A stretch of 64,000 nucleotides of DNA, taken from contig CP154955.1 of assembly GCA_039621445.1 (NCBI GenBank), positions 13,343,000 through 13,406,999 on the forward strand, read 5' to 3'. Numbering within the stretch: position 1 is the stretch's first letter; each line of letters starts with the position of its first letter. The notes below the pieces were generated by a model, which saw only the letters and a program-made list of their open reading frames with translations, was not told the DNA's origin and made no database searches. The stretch is from Euglena gracilis. Taxonomy: Eukaryota; Euglenida; Euglenophyceae; Euglenales. Below, piece after piece: positions 22,020 through 32,919 of this stretch. A program made the position numbers and the translations under genes.

Positions 22020-25000
22020 CTGCCGCAGGAGGGGTCAACTGGAAAAAGTTTGGTGGGAGCTCCCCAAAGAAGAGCGGCGCCAGAAGGCCGCCGGCGGCCG
22101 TGCCGACGGTGTAGAAGAAGGCGATGGCCATGGCCCGCAGCTCCAGCGGGAACACCTCCAACACGGCACCGGGGCCCCGGCATCGAAATAGGGATCGCCC
22201 CCAGAACGGAATTAGGAATGGCCCGGGGAGGGAGGTGTCGGTCCCTCTCACCACTCAGCCAAACGGCCTAAAATCAGTGGATGTACCTCTGTTGATGTAA
22301 TCAGTGGATGTACCTCTGGTAATGTACCTCTGTTGATTTTTTGTACGGGGGGTGTCATAAAAAGTGAAAAGTTAGGGGTATGATGCGAATTATTTTTGAT
22401 ACCCCTAACTAAGGAAAAAGGGGTTGCCCCAAGGAGGATTGCCGGCCCGGTTTATTGTCAACTCTGGATTCCTTCTTCAGACAAGAGCATGATAATTACA
22501 CACAAGTAATATATCCGGCGCCGAAAAGTATTTCCCACTCCCCCCCCCTGGGGGACTCGGGGGACCTGGCGGCTCGGCCAGACCCTTCCACCCTACCCCC
22601 GCCTCCCTCCCGGTCCAAGGCTAAAAAAAACCCTTGGGTGGAACTATATGTATATGGATCCCCTGGATTAACTATATTGCCCCCAGGGGGAGGGCATACA
22701 GTTCATTGCTGCCGAATATGTACATGTACACACACACACACACACACACAACTGAGACCAGTTGTTGTGAGAGAAAATTTTTTTCATTTTGTCACTGGGT
22801 TGAATGATGGCGATCTCATGAGGTGCGCGCAGTTCTGGTCCAGAAGGGCCATCGCGGAGTGCACGGGAACGCCTGGCAACCCTCTCGTCCCTTTCTATCA
22901 GGGCACATGAATTGCCTCCACAAATTTGCCACTCAAACCTCAGCCCAGGGAGACGGCGAGGTGGTCAATACTGGGGTGCGGCCTTTTTGGTCCCTCCTTT
23001 AAAATGGCAACTCCTGTCAATGCTGGCTTTGGAAGCAGTGACTTGGTCAAGCTGATCAACTTGGAGGATTTTGGGCCATTTTTTGGCACAAGCAAGAGCT
23101 TGCCACTCCTGTGTGTTGCAGGACCATCTGACGGTTGGAGAATGCCCTTGGGGGGGGGGGAGGGGTCTGAGTTACGTATTGCGCATACTGGATGAGGAAA
23201 TTGGGTAAATCACAGAAAAAAAATGTGCCAAAAAAGCAAAATTTGTACTGAAAATCAAAAAAAGGGGGAAATGCACAAAAAAATGCGGGGAAAAAATGCA
23301 CAAAAAATGCACATTTTTTTGAAAAATTGAAAAAATATGCAAAAAAAATGCGAAAAAAATACGAAAAAATGCGAAACAAATTTCTCCTCCCCCCAGCATT
23401 TGGGATGATGGCATTGAGAGAAAAAGTCACTTTTTATTCGCCTTCGAAGAAAGTTTTGGACAGATTTTCCCATTTTTTAAAAAAAAAACGTTCCAAAATG
23501 TGTCATTGACAAGGAAACAATAAACACAACCAGGAATTTCTTAATGACCTGGGGGGGGTCCAGCCATCCGGCTGGAGACAGGTGTTGGGGGGCACCCTGG
23601 GATGGAAAAAAGGTGCTGGGGAGGAGGTCCTACTGGCTGTCAGACTGGGCCCAGCACCCGAAAACAGGCAAAAAAAGCCAAGAATCCAGCTGGCTGGGTT
23701 GGATTCTTCCAGCCAAATTTGAAGCTGAAACCTCCCCCAAAAAATAGTAGTTCTTGGCCCCCCTTTTGTCATTCTTTGGGGCTTCGTGCCAAAAAAAAAT
23801 TTCGGTCCAGCCTGACTTTGCCAGGCTGTGAAAACTTTATTACCACCGCCCCAGGGGCGGGGGGGTCAGCAGTCCAGATTGGAGCTGCTGACTGGAAAAA
23901 AATGTGCTGGCTGGCTGGACACCCCCCCCGGACAGGGACGTCCGGGAAAATGTTATGAACACAGCACAACACACACACACACAACTACAACGACACAGCA
24001 CGACACACACACACACACACACAACGACAACAACACCCACAGCACAGCACGCAGCACTGCACACGCAGACACACACACACACACACGCACGCACGCACAC
24101 ACACACCCTCGGCGAAGATCAGCATCAGGATCATGGCGGTGAAGATGCGGCTGGCGGCCTGGCGCTCCTCCTCGGGGGACAGCTCCGGCTTCTGCAGCGG
24201 GAGGGAGGCCGGTGCCGGCCAAAAACCAGACACCCCGCCACACAGCTCCGTTGGCCCCACGCGCCCTGCAGTGGGCTCGCTCTGAGGCATATCTATGGAC
24301 CCTGACCAAGTACTCATAGCCCTCAACTTCAAAACCCCGCTGAAGCCCCCCCCCCCCCCCCAAACGGATATGGTGATCCCGGGGTTTACACATAGGCAGG
24401 GGGTGGGACCAGGAGGCTTCTTAAAGGCCGGGGAGGGGCGGTGGTGGGCAAGCGTCCCCGTCCCCCCTATGCACCCAGGGGGTTTCCCCCCCAACCTCCC
24501 CTCCCCCCTGCTTGGACTGCCAAACCCTGCCTCCGGCAGGGATCCAGGACCTTTTTAACCGATGTATGGGCTAAGGATGTCTGCCGGACCCCCCCCCCTG
24601 GAGGCCTTTCACCCTCCTGGCTGAGGGATGAGTAAAGGCTCCTGGAAATGCTTCTGACATTGACATTAACAAAAAGAAAAAGTTAACTGACAATGAGTGT
24701 GGATGGGGGCTCACAATAGCGGGAGGGATTCCACCGCATGGACACCTGCTCTACCATTCACCAGGGGGAGGTTTGGGAAACCATACCGCCTGTGCTTGAT
24801 GGTCGGGATTACTTATGTTCAGGGCGTCACCATCTGGAGTGTAGTTTTGCAGTGAGTTGCTCTCGGCCCTGCTGCGTTGGCTGGTGGCGATGGTCCCCAC
24901 GGCCCCGTCACCACGCACACTTTCTTTAATTTGTGTTGTATCAGTTTCTTTAATTTGTGCTGTATTGGAATGGACCAGATTGGATCATCATGAGTATGTC

Positions 25001-28000
25001 CCGTCACCTATGCCGATCATCCCCATCCACCATAGTCGCCTCTTTGGACTTAAGCTGCCCGACTTGCATTTGGGCGGTGCATGGTGCCTTATGTGCGCCC
25101 CGGGGGCACGCCTTCTCGTGGCCGGCGTCCGTGCCGTAGTTGGCGCCGCCGGCGGCCGCCAGACCCCCCTTGGCCGGGCTCTCCTTGGCCTTGGAGCGGG
25201 ACTCGGCGGCGTTCTCGGCGCGGCGGATGAACCGCCCGTACGCCAGGGGCAGGGCCGGACGGGCAGGCGGGCCGGGGTCCAGATCATGGATTCACTTCGT
25301 GACCCTCGGGGGGGGGGGGGCTCTCGGAAACCCACCCACCCCCACAGCTGTACGGGAAGGCCTGGTGGGGGGGGGGGGGGCGGTCGGACCCCCCCCCACC
25401 CACTAACCATGGCACCCGCACAAAGAAAATTCCTCGGCTCCGAAGGTGCTGAAAGAAAACTTTGAACAAAAAATCGGCGCGCACAGGAGACACGGGAAGG
25501 CCTGGTGGGGGGGGTCGGACCCCCCCCCACCCACCCACCAGGATGGGGCAGGGGGGGGGGTCGACCCCCCACCCACCACCCACAGGGCTTTGGGGATTCC
25601 CGCATATCCCTGCCCACCCGGAGGGGGGGGGGTCATACAGGGGTTGAATTAATCTCGGGTCCAAATCACACCACCTGCTTCATCAACACCTCCCCGAAGC
25701 TGTTTTGCTTCCTAAAAGTGCATTCCGTATGAAAGCCAAGACAACGAGCGACCCCGTGGGGGTTCCAAAAAGAGCTCCGCCGTTCCACTTAGCCCAGTGT
25801 GGCGCAATATCAATGGATTTCGCTGATCTTTTCAAAATCAATTCATTTGCCATTTTTAATTATCCATCTTTTTCCATTTATTTCAGTGCCGGGTTTGCAA
25901 ATTTAGCTATTTCTGGCAGATCCCACCACCCCTCCTGGGTCGGAAGAAAACAATCCGTCACTCCAAAAAAGAAAACAGTCATCCCCCTGCGGGTGGGGTG
26001 GGCAAGTGCTGGCCAATAATAGCCTGGATCCATATTGGCCCCAACCCTCACTGGCACAAAACACCAGTATTGTTGCCAGCTTTCCTCTTCCTCCTGGCCT
26101 CTCTCCATCCAATCCTTCAGCTCCACTCTCCCAAACGACCCCCTTGAGCTGACTTTAAAATGGATCTTCATGCCAACGCAAAACAAAAGCACCAACCACA
26201 CACGAAACGTCATTTCAGGAAAGACACTGTGAAAGGTCTCCCCGCCCCGTTCAGCCCTGGCCTTGAGGTTGGCGTCGGCAATGGCGCCGATGGACAGCCC
26301 CGACACGAGGCAGCTGAGGCCAACCGTCAGGCCTACGGGAAGCAGTTTTCCAGAGAAGGTGAGTGCGTCCCCCCGGGAGGAGGGGTTTTCTCACTGTGTT
26401 CAGAGACGTGCGCAGTGCCTGATCCCTGATGGGAGAGGGTCCGGCAGACCCACCCATCCTAGAGAGCCCCAACTCATTCAATTTTGTTCGGCGGTTTCAG
26501 CATGGAAGGGGGCTTCCTTTGTTGCAGGACTTTTGGTCTTGCACAAATATTCTGGGGCGAGAAATGGACCAGAAATGAGCAACAAGGAAGTTCGACCAAG
26601 AGCAGGGTATTAAATGAGCGTTGGGGTCTGGATCCCCCCTCCTGATCTGGTCCTGATCTGGTCCAAAATGACCGCCCAAAGGTGACCCCCCCTGGGGGGC
26701 CACCTGGGATGTGTCGGAAAATGTGCAACGTTTTGAAACACAAAATCCTCTCCCAAAAATCTCTCCCAAAAGAAAGCACTGGGTCTCATGGTTTGGGTCT
26801 GTTAATTATTTTGAAACGAAATTCTTCATCAGTTTTTTTGGTCTCATGATAAAAAAAATTCAAGCAAAAAACCTGAATCTGAATAAATTTGTGCCTGAAT
26901 TTTGAATGCTGGGTGTTTTTTTTCAGGTAAGTGTTCTGTCCCCAGCAATTGAGTGGGGGTGGGGGGGAAGGGGGGGGTCGACCCCCCTTCAACCTGGGGG
27001 AAACCCCTGGCGCAAATCGCCAGAAAGTTCTTGAGAGTCAAAAAGTGCCCAAAAATGCGTTCTTGGTGACTTTTATTCAACAAGTTGACAAAAACTATGA
27101 ATACTTATGAAAACATAAATATTCTGGCGAAAAAGGCTCCAGGGAAGAAAAAAATTTGGTTCCAGGTCCCAAACTGCCCTCGGCTTGGAGGGGGTCCGGA
27201 CCCCCCCCCAGCCCCCACCCCTCCCCCTTTGCAAAACCAACGCCCACTTGATACCCTGGTCAGGGCTTTGCATAGTCATAGGAGGTCATATGTTCGTGGA
27301 TTTTCGGGTAAGGGTCATATTTTGAATGGCCTCATTTGCAAAAATAGACTTAAGGAAACATAATTGCGCAAAAGGCACGATACACCAGTCAATGTGCAAC
27401 ACACCAGCCCCAAAATCTAGGTAGCCCGAGAAGGAGTTGTATCGATCAATGTCGAAACCGGACAAGATGTTCAGCCCGCTGATGAAGCCATAGATGGCTG
27501 GAAGAGACGAGGTTGGGCAACAAAGTCGAGGGGTTGGGGATGCACATTGGGAACTTTGAGCGACGGAGTTCGATCGAGCACCCCACCAGACACACCCAGC
27601 AGCTCTGCCATTACGACGGGGGCCATGCCTCGGAACATGGCAGAGGGGGCGAGGTTCACCAGGCTGTGGGGGAGGGAAGAGGGAACTCAGCAGGATCCAC
27701 TTTAAGCAAACAAGTCAGACCTTAAAAAAAAACATTCTTCGTGTTCTCACCGAAACAAAAAACGCCTCCGTCCGACATCCCACAGCGTCCATTTCTTTAA
27801 TCACAAACTTATTTTCAAAAAGAAATTGGTCCCCGCCCAACACGTGACCAAAGTGGGGGGAAAAGTCTGGGCGGACACTGTTTGTGCGTGTTCGACGGAG
27901 CACCCCCCCCCCGGTCATTCAAAAGAGTCATGAATCCTGAATGGAATAATTCCAATTCCACTTTTATTCAGGAAGGTTTTAAATCGAAATCTGGTTTCTT

Positions 28001-28487
28001 TCTGCTGTTTTTTCACGTTGCAGTTCAGAGACACGGTTCTTGGAGCACCGTTCAATTTGGCGAAGTCCTGAGGACGTGACACAACCAGAGCATCTGGGGT
28101 AGCCATGGGCAGAGTCTGGGGTCTGTGCGCGCGCGTGTGTGCACATGCATGTGCGCATGGCATGCACTCATTCAATCACCATAACATTTCGTCTATCGCA
28201 TCAATCCCATACACCCATGTCATGGTTTTCAGAGTTCAAATTTCCTAATGCGGTACACTTCTGAACATGACGCTCACACCTCACCACGCCGAGCGCAGCC
28301 TTTGCCATGCCGTACCCCGCACCGAGGGCCGCGAACATCATCGACAGCACGGTGCCCAGGCTGCCCATCAGGGCGGCCCACGATGCGTCCTTCATAAGAT
28401 GCCGGCGCCGGAGGGCGGCGGCGGCGGCAGCTGCAACCTCCGCCTCCACGGCAGCGAGGGCTGGCTTCCCCGAAGGGTTCGGGGGTG
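21961..28487 (-). CDS. V-ATPase proteolipid module 1 (subunit c / c'' type), six to seven exons
   Basis: This module encodes a four-helix V-ATPase rotor subunit. Each proteolipid binds a proton on a membrane-buried carboxylate as the ring turns. Exons on the minus strand are 28280-28487 (helix 1, MFAALGAGYGMAKAALGVV), 27596-27663 (helix 2, GMAPVVMAELL), 27405-27497 (AIYGFISGLN, SGYLDFGAG), 26262-26332 (helix 3, LTVGLSCLVSGLSIGAIADA), 24107-24191 (helix 4, FTAMILMLIFAE) and 21961-22019 (GLGLYGMIVGLLM). Five joins were checked and all keep phase, although the 26262 exon needs a GC donor (AAG|GCCAGG). The essential glutamate of helix 4 (IFAE) is present, and helix 2 carries a second one (MAE), as in c''. 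The likely start is ATG at 28393-28395 (MKDASWAALMG). The frame is open upstream into an Ala-rich stretch behind an acceptor, so an N-terminal extension is possible. A (TG)n tract lies immediately upstream. Confidence 0.82.
22060..22155 (-). pseudogene. MFS-transporter-like fragment abutting the last proteolipid exon
   Basis: A minus-strand segment reads VFPLELRAMAIAFFYTVGTA, then AGGLLAPLFFGE. The pattern (E)-(V/I)-F-P-L-E-(L/I)-R-A-x-A-I and the Gly-rich helix after it are hallmarks of helices 10-11 in bacterial-type MFS sugar/metabolite transporters. An AG sits immediately before the first codon. The frame continues without a stop through 40 nt of spacer into the final proteolipid exon. 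No other MFS exon was found nearby. This could be an exon fragment captured in the intron, a pseudogene piece, or part of an overlapping transcript. Confidence 0.55.
22156..24106 (-). other. Intron of proteolipid module 1 with microsatellites
   Basis: This intron contains an A-rich stretch near 23210-23380 with many ATGCAAAAA words, a short (CA) run near 22725-22748 and a (CA)n tract at 23972-24108. No separate exon besides the MFS-like fragment was recognised. Confidence 0.5.
23972..24108. repeat. (CA)n microsatellite next to a splice donor
   Basis: An interrupted CA array with CG and GA variants directly abuts the donor of the helix-4 exon at 24107, so the intron begins inside the microsatellite on the minus strand as (GT)n. 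Confidence 0.85.
24107..24191 (-). CDS. Proteolipid module 1, helix 4 exon with the catalytic glutamate
   Basis: The acceptor CCTCCCGCTGCAG precedes KPELSPEEERQAASRIFTAM, then ILMLIFAE. The donor GAGG|GTGTGTG runs straight into a (TG)n/(CA)n tract. IFAE is the conserved proton-carrying glutamate context of subunit c. Confidence 0.82.
25112..25255 (-). CDS. Possible extra exon: hydrophilic insert of the proteolipid gene
   Basis: Between the helix-3 and helix-4 exons, on the same strand, is a GC3-rich open segment. It encodes AYGRFIRRAENAAESRSKAK and then an Ala/Gly/Lys-rich stretch ending TDAGHEK. It ends at AAG|GCGTGC, a possible GC donor in phase 0, matching the next exon. No clear AG acceptor was found at its 5' side. 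If spliced in, it would place a charged loop of about 48 residues between helices 3 and 4, which is unusual for this family. It could instead belong to another transcript. Confidence 0.4.
26262..26332 (-). CDS. Proteolipid module 1, helix 3 exon with probable GC donor
   Basis: The acceptor TGCTTCCCGTAG precedes LTVGLSCLVSGLSIGAIADA, then NLK. No GT lies near the expected end. AAG|GCCAGG (end at 26262) or AGG|GCTGAA (end at 26256) would both leave phase 0, matching the next exon. Confidence 0.72.
27405..27497 (-). CDS. Proteolipid module 1, loop and start of helix 3
   Basis: A 93-nt exon with acceptor CTCTTCCAG and donor GCTG|GTGTGT. It encodes IYGFISGLNILSGFDIDRYN and then SFSGYLDFGA. The preceding split codon G|CC gives Ala, restoring ELLAIYG. 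Confidence 0.82.
27596..27663 (-). CDS. Proteolipid module 1, helix 2 exon
   Basis: A 68-nt exon with acceptor CTCCCCCACAG and donor CTGG|GTGTGT. It encodes NLAPSAMFRGMAPVVMAELL. The glutamate sits in the helix. Confidence 0.8.
28280..28487 (-). CDS. Proteolipid module 1, first recognised exon (helix 1)
   Basis: The acceptor CATCTCTGCAG lies before 28487, and the strong donor AG|GTGTGAG ends the exon at 28280 in phase 2. It encodes an Ala-rich lead (EAEVAAAAAAALRRRHL), then M-KDASWAALMGSLG, then helix 1. Translation may begin at the internal ATG (28393-28395), which gives the usual family N-terminus length. Confidence 0.8.
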
Positions 28488-28514
28488 CTGCAGAGATGGC
28501 GAAAAAGCGGGGGG

Positions 28515-28517
28515 GTG

Positions 28518-28572
<55 letters not shown>

Positions 28573-28762
28573 GTGTGTGTGTTGTGTGTGTGTTGTGTGT
28601 GTGTGTGTGTGTGTTGTGTGTGTGTGTGTTGTGTGTGTGTCTTGTGTTGTGTTGTGTGTGTGTGTGTGTTGTGTGTGTCTTGTGTTGTGTTGTGTGTGTG
28701 TTGTGTGTGTGTGTGTGTTGTGCGTGTGTGTGTGTGTGTGTGTTGTGTGTGTGTGTCTTGTG

Positions 28763-28793
<31 letters not shown>

Positions 28794-28842
28794 GTGTTGT
28801 GTGTGTGTGTGTTGTGTGTGTGTGTGTGTGCGCGCGCACGTG
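28515..28842. repeat. (TG)n/(GTTGTG)n microsatellite, about 330 bp
   Basis: Almost pure TG with interspersed TTG and CTTGTGTTG variants, lying just upstream (minus-strand sense) of the first recognised exon of proteolipid module 1. It is open in several frames on both strands because the repeat lacks stops. None of these frames looks like a gene. Confidence 0.95.
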
Positions 28843-29194
28843 TTAAAACCCCCTCCCCAAATAACCTGGCGGGGCCTTGCTTCTGGCAGTGGACGAATAA
28901 GTTGGTGGGGGGAGGGGCAAAAAAAGATGGTTCCAGTAACTTGGCATCCCCCCTTTTTAAGGCAAAGTTCCTTTACGACGCTGAAAAAGGACCCAAATAA
29001 CCTGGCAGGGGGCAGGGCCAAAAGTTGGTTCCAATAACCTTGCGCCCCACCAGGTCATTTGGGGGGGGGGGTATGTGTGTATGTGTGTGACAAAAAAAAA
29101 TCAAAAAAGGTTTTGCGAATTTAGGAAAATCATGGTTGCAAGAATTTGCCAACTGCTCAGCTTCAAATCCAATTACAAAGTATCCAATATAAAT

Positions 29195-29410
29195 TAAACC
29201 CCCCTCCCAAATAACACCCCCCCCCAAATAACACACCCACCCCAAATAACACCCCCCCTACAGGGGCCGATAACACCCCCCCCCCTGTTTTCCTTTGGTT
29301 TTCCATGTAAAAATAACACACACACCCAAATAACACACCCCCCCCCCTTGGGGCCCCAGTTCGGGTGCCCAAATAACACACCGGGGGGGGGGTTTGGGGG
29401 GGGGGGGTTA
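29195..29410. repeat. Foldback/MITE copy with CCCCCAAATAACAC termini
   Basis: Several CCCCAAATAACAC blocks flank a central segment containing TTTTCCTTTGGTTTTCCATG. The block TTGGGGCCCCAGTTCGGGTG and a terminal poly-G follow. A second copy with the same block order lies at 40163-40378, and a degraded partial copy near 31210-31320. I infer a small non-autonomous DNA element. Confidence 0.7.
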
Positions 29411-31510
29411 GTCATAACTTAGCGACGCTTGCGCTGTGTCTGGTGACTTTTTGTTTCTCCTCCGTCCAGAGTGTTCAGAGTGTTCTACAATTGTCCATCT
29501 CCAGAATGGTCGCATGGGAGAACAACAGAGCCCATCTGTGGCGAATTACAACGTTCAAATGCATCCCTTGCAGCGCTGTCAAAGCCGATTTTGGGCACTC
29601 TTTGGGACGAAATTTTCTCAAAAAAAATTGGTGCCAAGCCCAAAACGCTGGATAATTTTGAGTTTTTGGGAGGCTCCTTGGACCCCCTCCCCCTGTGGCC
29701 CCCCTTGACAGGTGGGGGGGGTCAAAGAGGGAGGAGACACACCCCACCGCAAGCCATGAGACCCTCCTTTTATCAAACTCTGCCCTCACTGGCTTGGTGA
29801 ACCAAGCAAAGCCCCAACCAAAGGTTGGGGACTCATGGGGGTATAGCTTTGGACAAAATACATCAAAATAGCCATTTTCATGACAATGGTTTCCTGGCGA
29901 GGAATGCCCATGAAAAGCTGCCACGCTCATTTTTGTATCCAGGGAAACAGTCAGCTGGTTGTCCTTTGTCGGGGGGGGGGGGGGACAGGTGTTATGATGT
30001 GCCTGCCTATCCCTGAAAACGCAGGGTTAGCCATAATGCAGCCGGGCTGCTTGAAGAGGTCACCATCATCAGTGCAGCTTCCTTCTGTTGGCCCGTAAGG
30101 CAGGCATCAGACCACACAATGTGGGGTTTGATGCGTGCCTTTTTGGAGTGTTGTTAACGTCGCTCAGACCTCGTATCACCATTCTTGGGTTATATGGTTA
30201 GAAAGAAATACAGGGAAACGTGGTAATTTGTGAACAAAACGACACTTGATGCCATTCCTGAAAGATCGGAATGCTGCAACTCTGGTGCAAATACCGGCTT
30301 TAAATTTTGAAACAAAATGTCCAAAACCTCCAAATGATGACCCCCCCTGAGGACCAGCTTTGACCCAAACAAAATAACACCCACTGCACTGCAGTGAGCC
30401 AAAGATAACACAGAAAAGAAATCGCAGAAGCATTGAGAAACTCACAAAATTCGATAAAATTGGAAAAACATAAAATCAAAAAAGAGCATCCAATGTGCAA
30501 AAAAATACAAAAAGCCCCGAGGATTTGTGAAACGCTTTTGGGGTCAATATTTGACCCAAAAATTATTTTTATGCGGTCCGTATTTTTCCTCCTTAGATAA
30601 ATGCCCAATTTTGTCACAAAAAAAGAATGAAAACAAATTATTTACAAAATGTGTTCTGAAATATCTGGTTATGCGGTCAGCATCCCCCCCCCCCGATAAA
30701 TATGAAAATCAGTGGGAAGTTTTGAGTTTCTAGGCATAGACAAGGAAGGGGAAGAGAGCAAACATGTGCCCAATTTATCTCAGAAATCTTGCTGAAAATA
30801 GTCATTTTCGAGTCAATATTTGACCTTCTAAAACAGCCTCGTTGGATTTCTGGATTTGTCAACGTTGTGATAAAGCTGAGATGCAACAAAATTGAAGCTC
30901 GAAAATTGTGAATTTTTCAAAAAAAAAGGGACAGTCTGAAGGGCGAACAAACTTCTTCCCAAAACCCTTCCCAAACCAAGGTCGATGTAGTACCGCTCTC
31001 TTCGAAGTTCGCAACAACAACTTTTGAGGGCATCTGAAAAACTGTAGCCCAAAACCCCAGAATTTTTCAGAAAAGGTCAAAAAATGATGCAAAACGGGCG
31101 GATGTTGTGGCTCAGGCCAATTTTTAATAAATTTCCAACACTTCGTGCCGTAGATTTTCTCCTTGATACATGCCCAAACCCCCGAACACTTGACCTACCA
31201 CAGGGGGAGATTGGAGCTCGTCCACATAATCCCCCTCAAAATAACACCCCCCAAAATAATATGCCCCCGCCCAAATCCCCCTCCGGCCAGAGATTTTGGC
31301 TGCACAAATAATACCCCCCCCCTGCCACACCACAGAGAGGGAAATCAAGCAGGGCAGGAAATTCTCAAATTTCTGTCCAAAAGGATCCATCATACTTTGT
31401 ATATAAAAAAATGAGTGATGCCGAGCATCAATCTAAAATAACGTGAGTCTGGGACAGGGGGCATGTTATTTGGGCAGCTTTTTCGAAGTGGACGGGTTGG
31501 ATTGAACCCC
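29411..31510. other. No gene recognised
   Basis: The base composition is mixed. Open segments on both strands (for example around 29440-29800) lack convincing splice partners or recognisable motifs. A short poly-G tract lies near 29970 and a poly-C tract near 30686. Confidence 0.35.
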
Positions 31511-32013
31511 TTTACAGCAGGGAAACTAAATAGTGGGACACCTGAGAATTTTTGTGGGTCACACCCAACCCCCAGCTCCAAAGCCTCTGCGCCCATGGGA
31601 TGTGGTGATGGTATGTGCACACTGGCATGGCCCTGTCCCACACAGGGCCTCTTTTTGCCCAAATTGATCGGGATGTCGAGGCCATCGCCCCACCAGCCCA
31701 CGTTGACAGGGGTTGCTAACTTGCATTGTTCAAAGTTGGGGTCCAATGCCACTCACTGCAGTGTGAGCCGCCTCGTCCCCTTACCTGAGGCTGGGTTTGC
31801 TTCGCAGTCCAAAAAGGGTCAGAAAATGGAAAACACCTGCTTGCATAGGGTTGGCCTGAATGAATTTTGCACAGTGTGCTGCAGCAGAGCTGGCTGGGGG
31901 ACTGCTGCGTGGGGCAAATTTGCACACCCCATGGGCTGGCAGAGGCTTTGGAGCTGGGGGTTGGGTATGACAAAATTCTCAGGTGTCCCACTATTTAGTT
32001 TCCCTATTGTAAA
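31511..32013. mobile_element. MITE of about 500 bp with roughly 90-bp inverted termini
   Basis: The left arm, from TTTACAGCAGGGAAACTAAA at 31511, is nearly the reverse complement of the right arm ending at 32013. The arms share the blocks AGTGGGACACCTGAGAATTT, ACCCAACCCCCAGCTCCAAA and GCCTCTG, with a few substitutions and indels. The interior has no transposase-like frame. No target duplication was clear at these limits, so the true ends may be a few bases off. Confidence 0.7.
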
Positions 32014-32380
32014 TATTTTCTCGCAGGGTATATTATTTGGCACCTGATGTCAAAAATGAGTAAATTTCGGAGTTCGCGTAAAATGCGCCCTTATGGGGTC
32101 TTTTTGAGTTGTTTCTTTTGAGTAAGGAGGCACAAACCTGGTGTGCTTGGCTTCTTTGCCAACATCGTTGAGCGTGGCTGTGGAACAAATGCATATGCAT
32201 GTGCAAACTAACACAAACAAAAATACACCCAAATTTTGTTTTGCAAGAAATGGGGTGGGTTACGCATCCTTGAGGCTTTGGGTTACCAAAGAGGACGATA
32301 TGACAAATAACACAAATAATCATTCCACCATTCCACCAGGGTGTTTCTCAAAGATTCCCCACGGAGGGTCCAGCCCATAC

Positions 32381-32695
32381 CATTGCTTAGCGACCCCCGG
32401 GGGGGGGGGGGGGTCACTTTTCACTCTGAAAAAACCAGCCAGTCACTTTTTCTGAAAAAACCAGTCAGTCACTTTACCCCCCCCCACCCCGGGGGGATCG
32501 GCCACTCTTCAGGAGGCAATGAAAATTTGCAAAAAAAAATCTCAAAAAATCCAAAAATTTTCCGGCGCCTTCGGTGCCAGGCCAGCCACTTTTCATTTTA
32601 GGGCCTACCCCACCCCCGGGGGGGGGGGGGGGGGTCTTGGCCAAAAAAAAACCAGTCAGTCACTCTGAAAAACCAGTCAGTCACCCCCCCGGGGG
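32381..32695. mobile_element. Partial copy of the CAATTGCTTA MITE family
   Basis: It starts CATTGCTTAGCGACCCCC with a G run. It contains the family's alternating CAGTCAGTCACTTT / AAAAAACCAG blocks and a central GGCGCCTTCGGTGCC, as in the copies at 56575-56921 and 58849-59201. The right terminus is missing or strongly diverged. Confidence 0.6.
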
Positions 32696-32919
32696 GAGAC
32701 GAAGACTGTGCAATTAAAGATAACGTTCAAGGGGAATGATGGGAACCAGCCAACGAGCATGGTGAGGAGACCAGAAAAAACCACCCTAACGCAATCACAC
32801 GTTTGGCTCGAAATCAGGCATCAGTTTCTCAGGCACTTTAAAAAAAAAACTTGAATTTTTTTAAAAACCCTCAAAAAAAAATGGCCAAAATGCCTTTATA
32901 TTGCTTAAAAAAAATAACT

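Noticed and set aside
28201-28846. Long Cys/Val and His/Thr-rich open frames on both strands
   Set aside because: They are translations of the (TG)n/(CA)n microsatellite. Only the Ala-rich and helix-1 part at 28280-28487 on the minus strand is real coding sequence.
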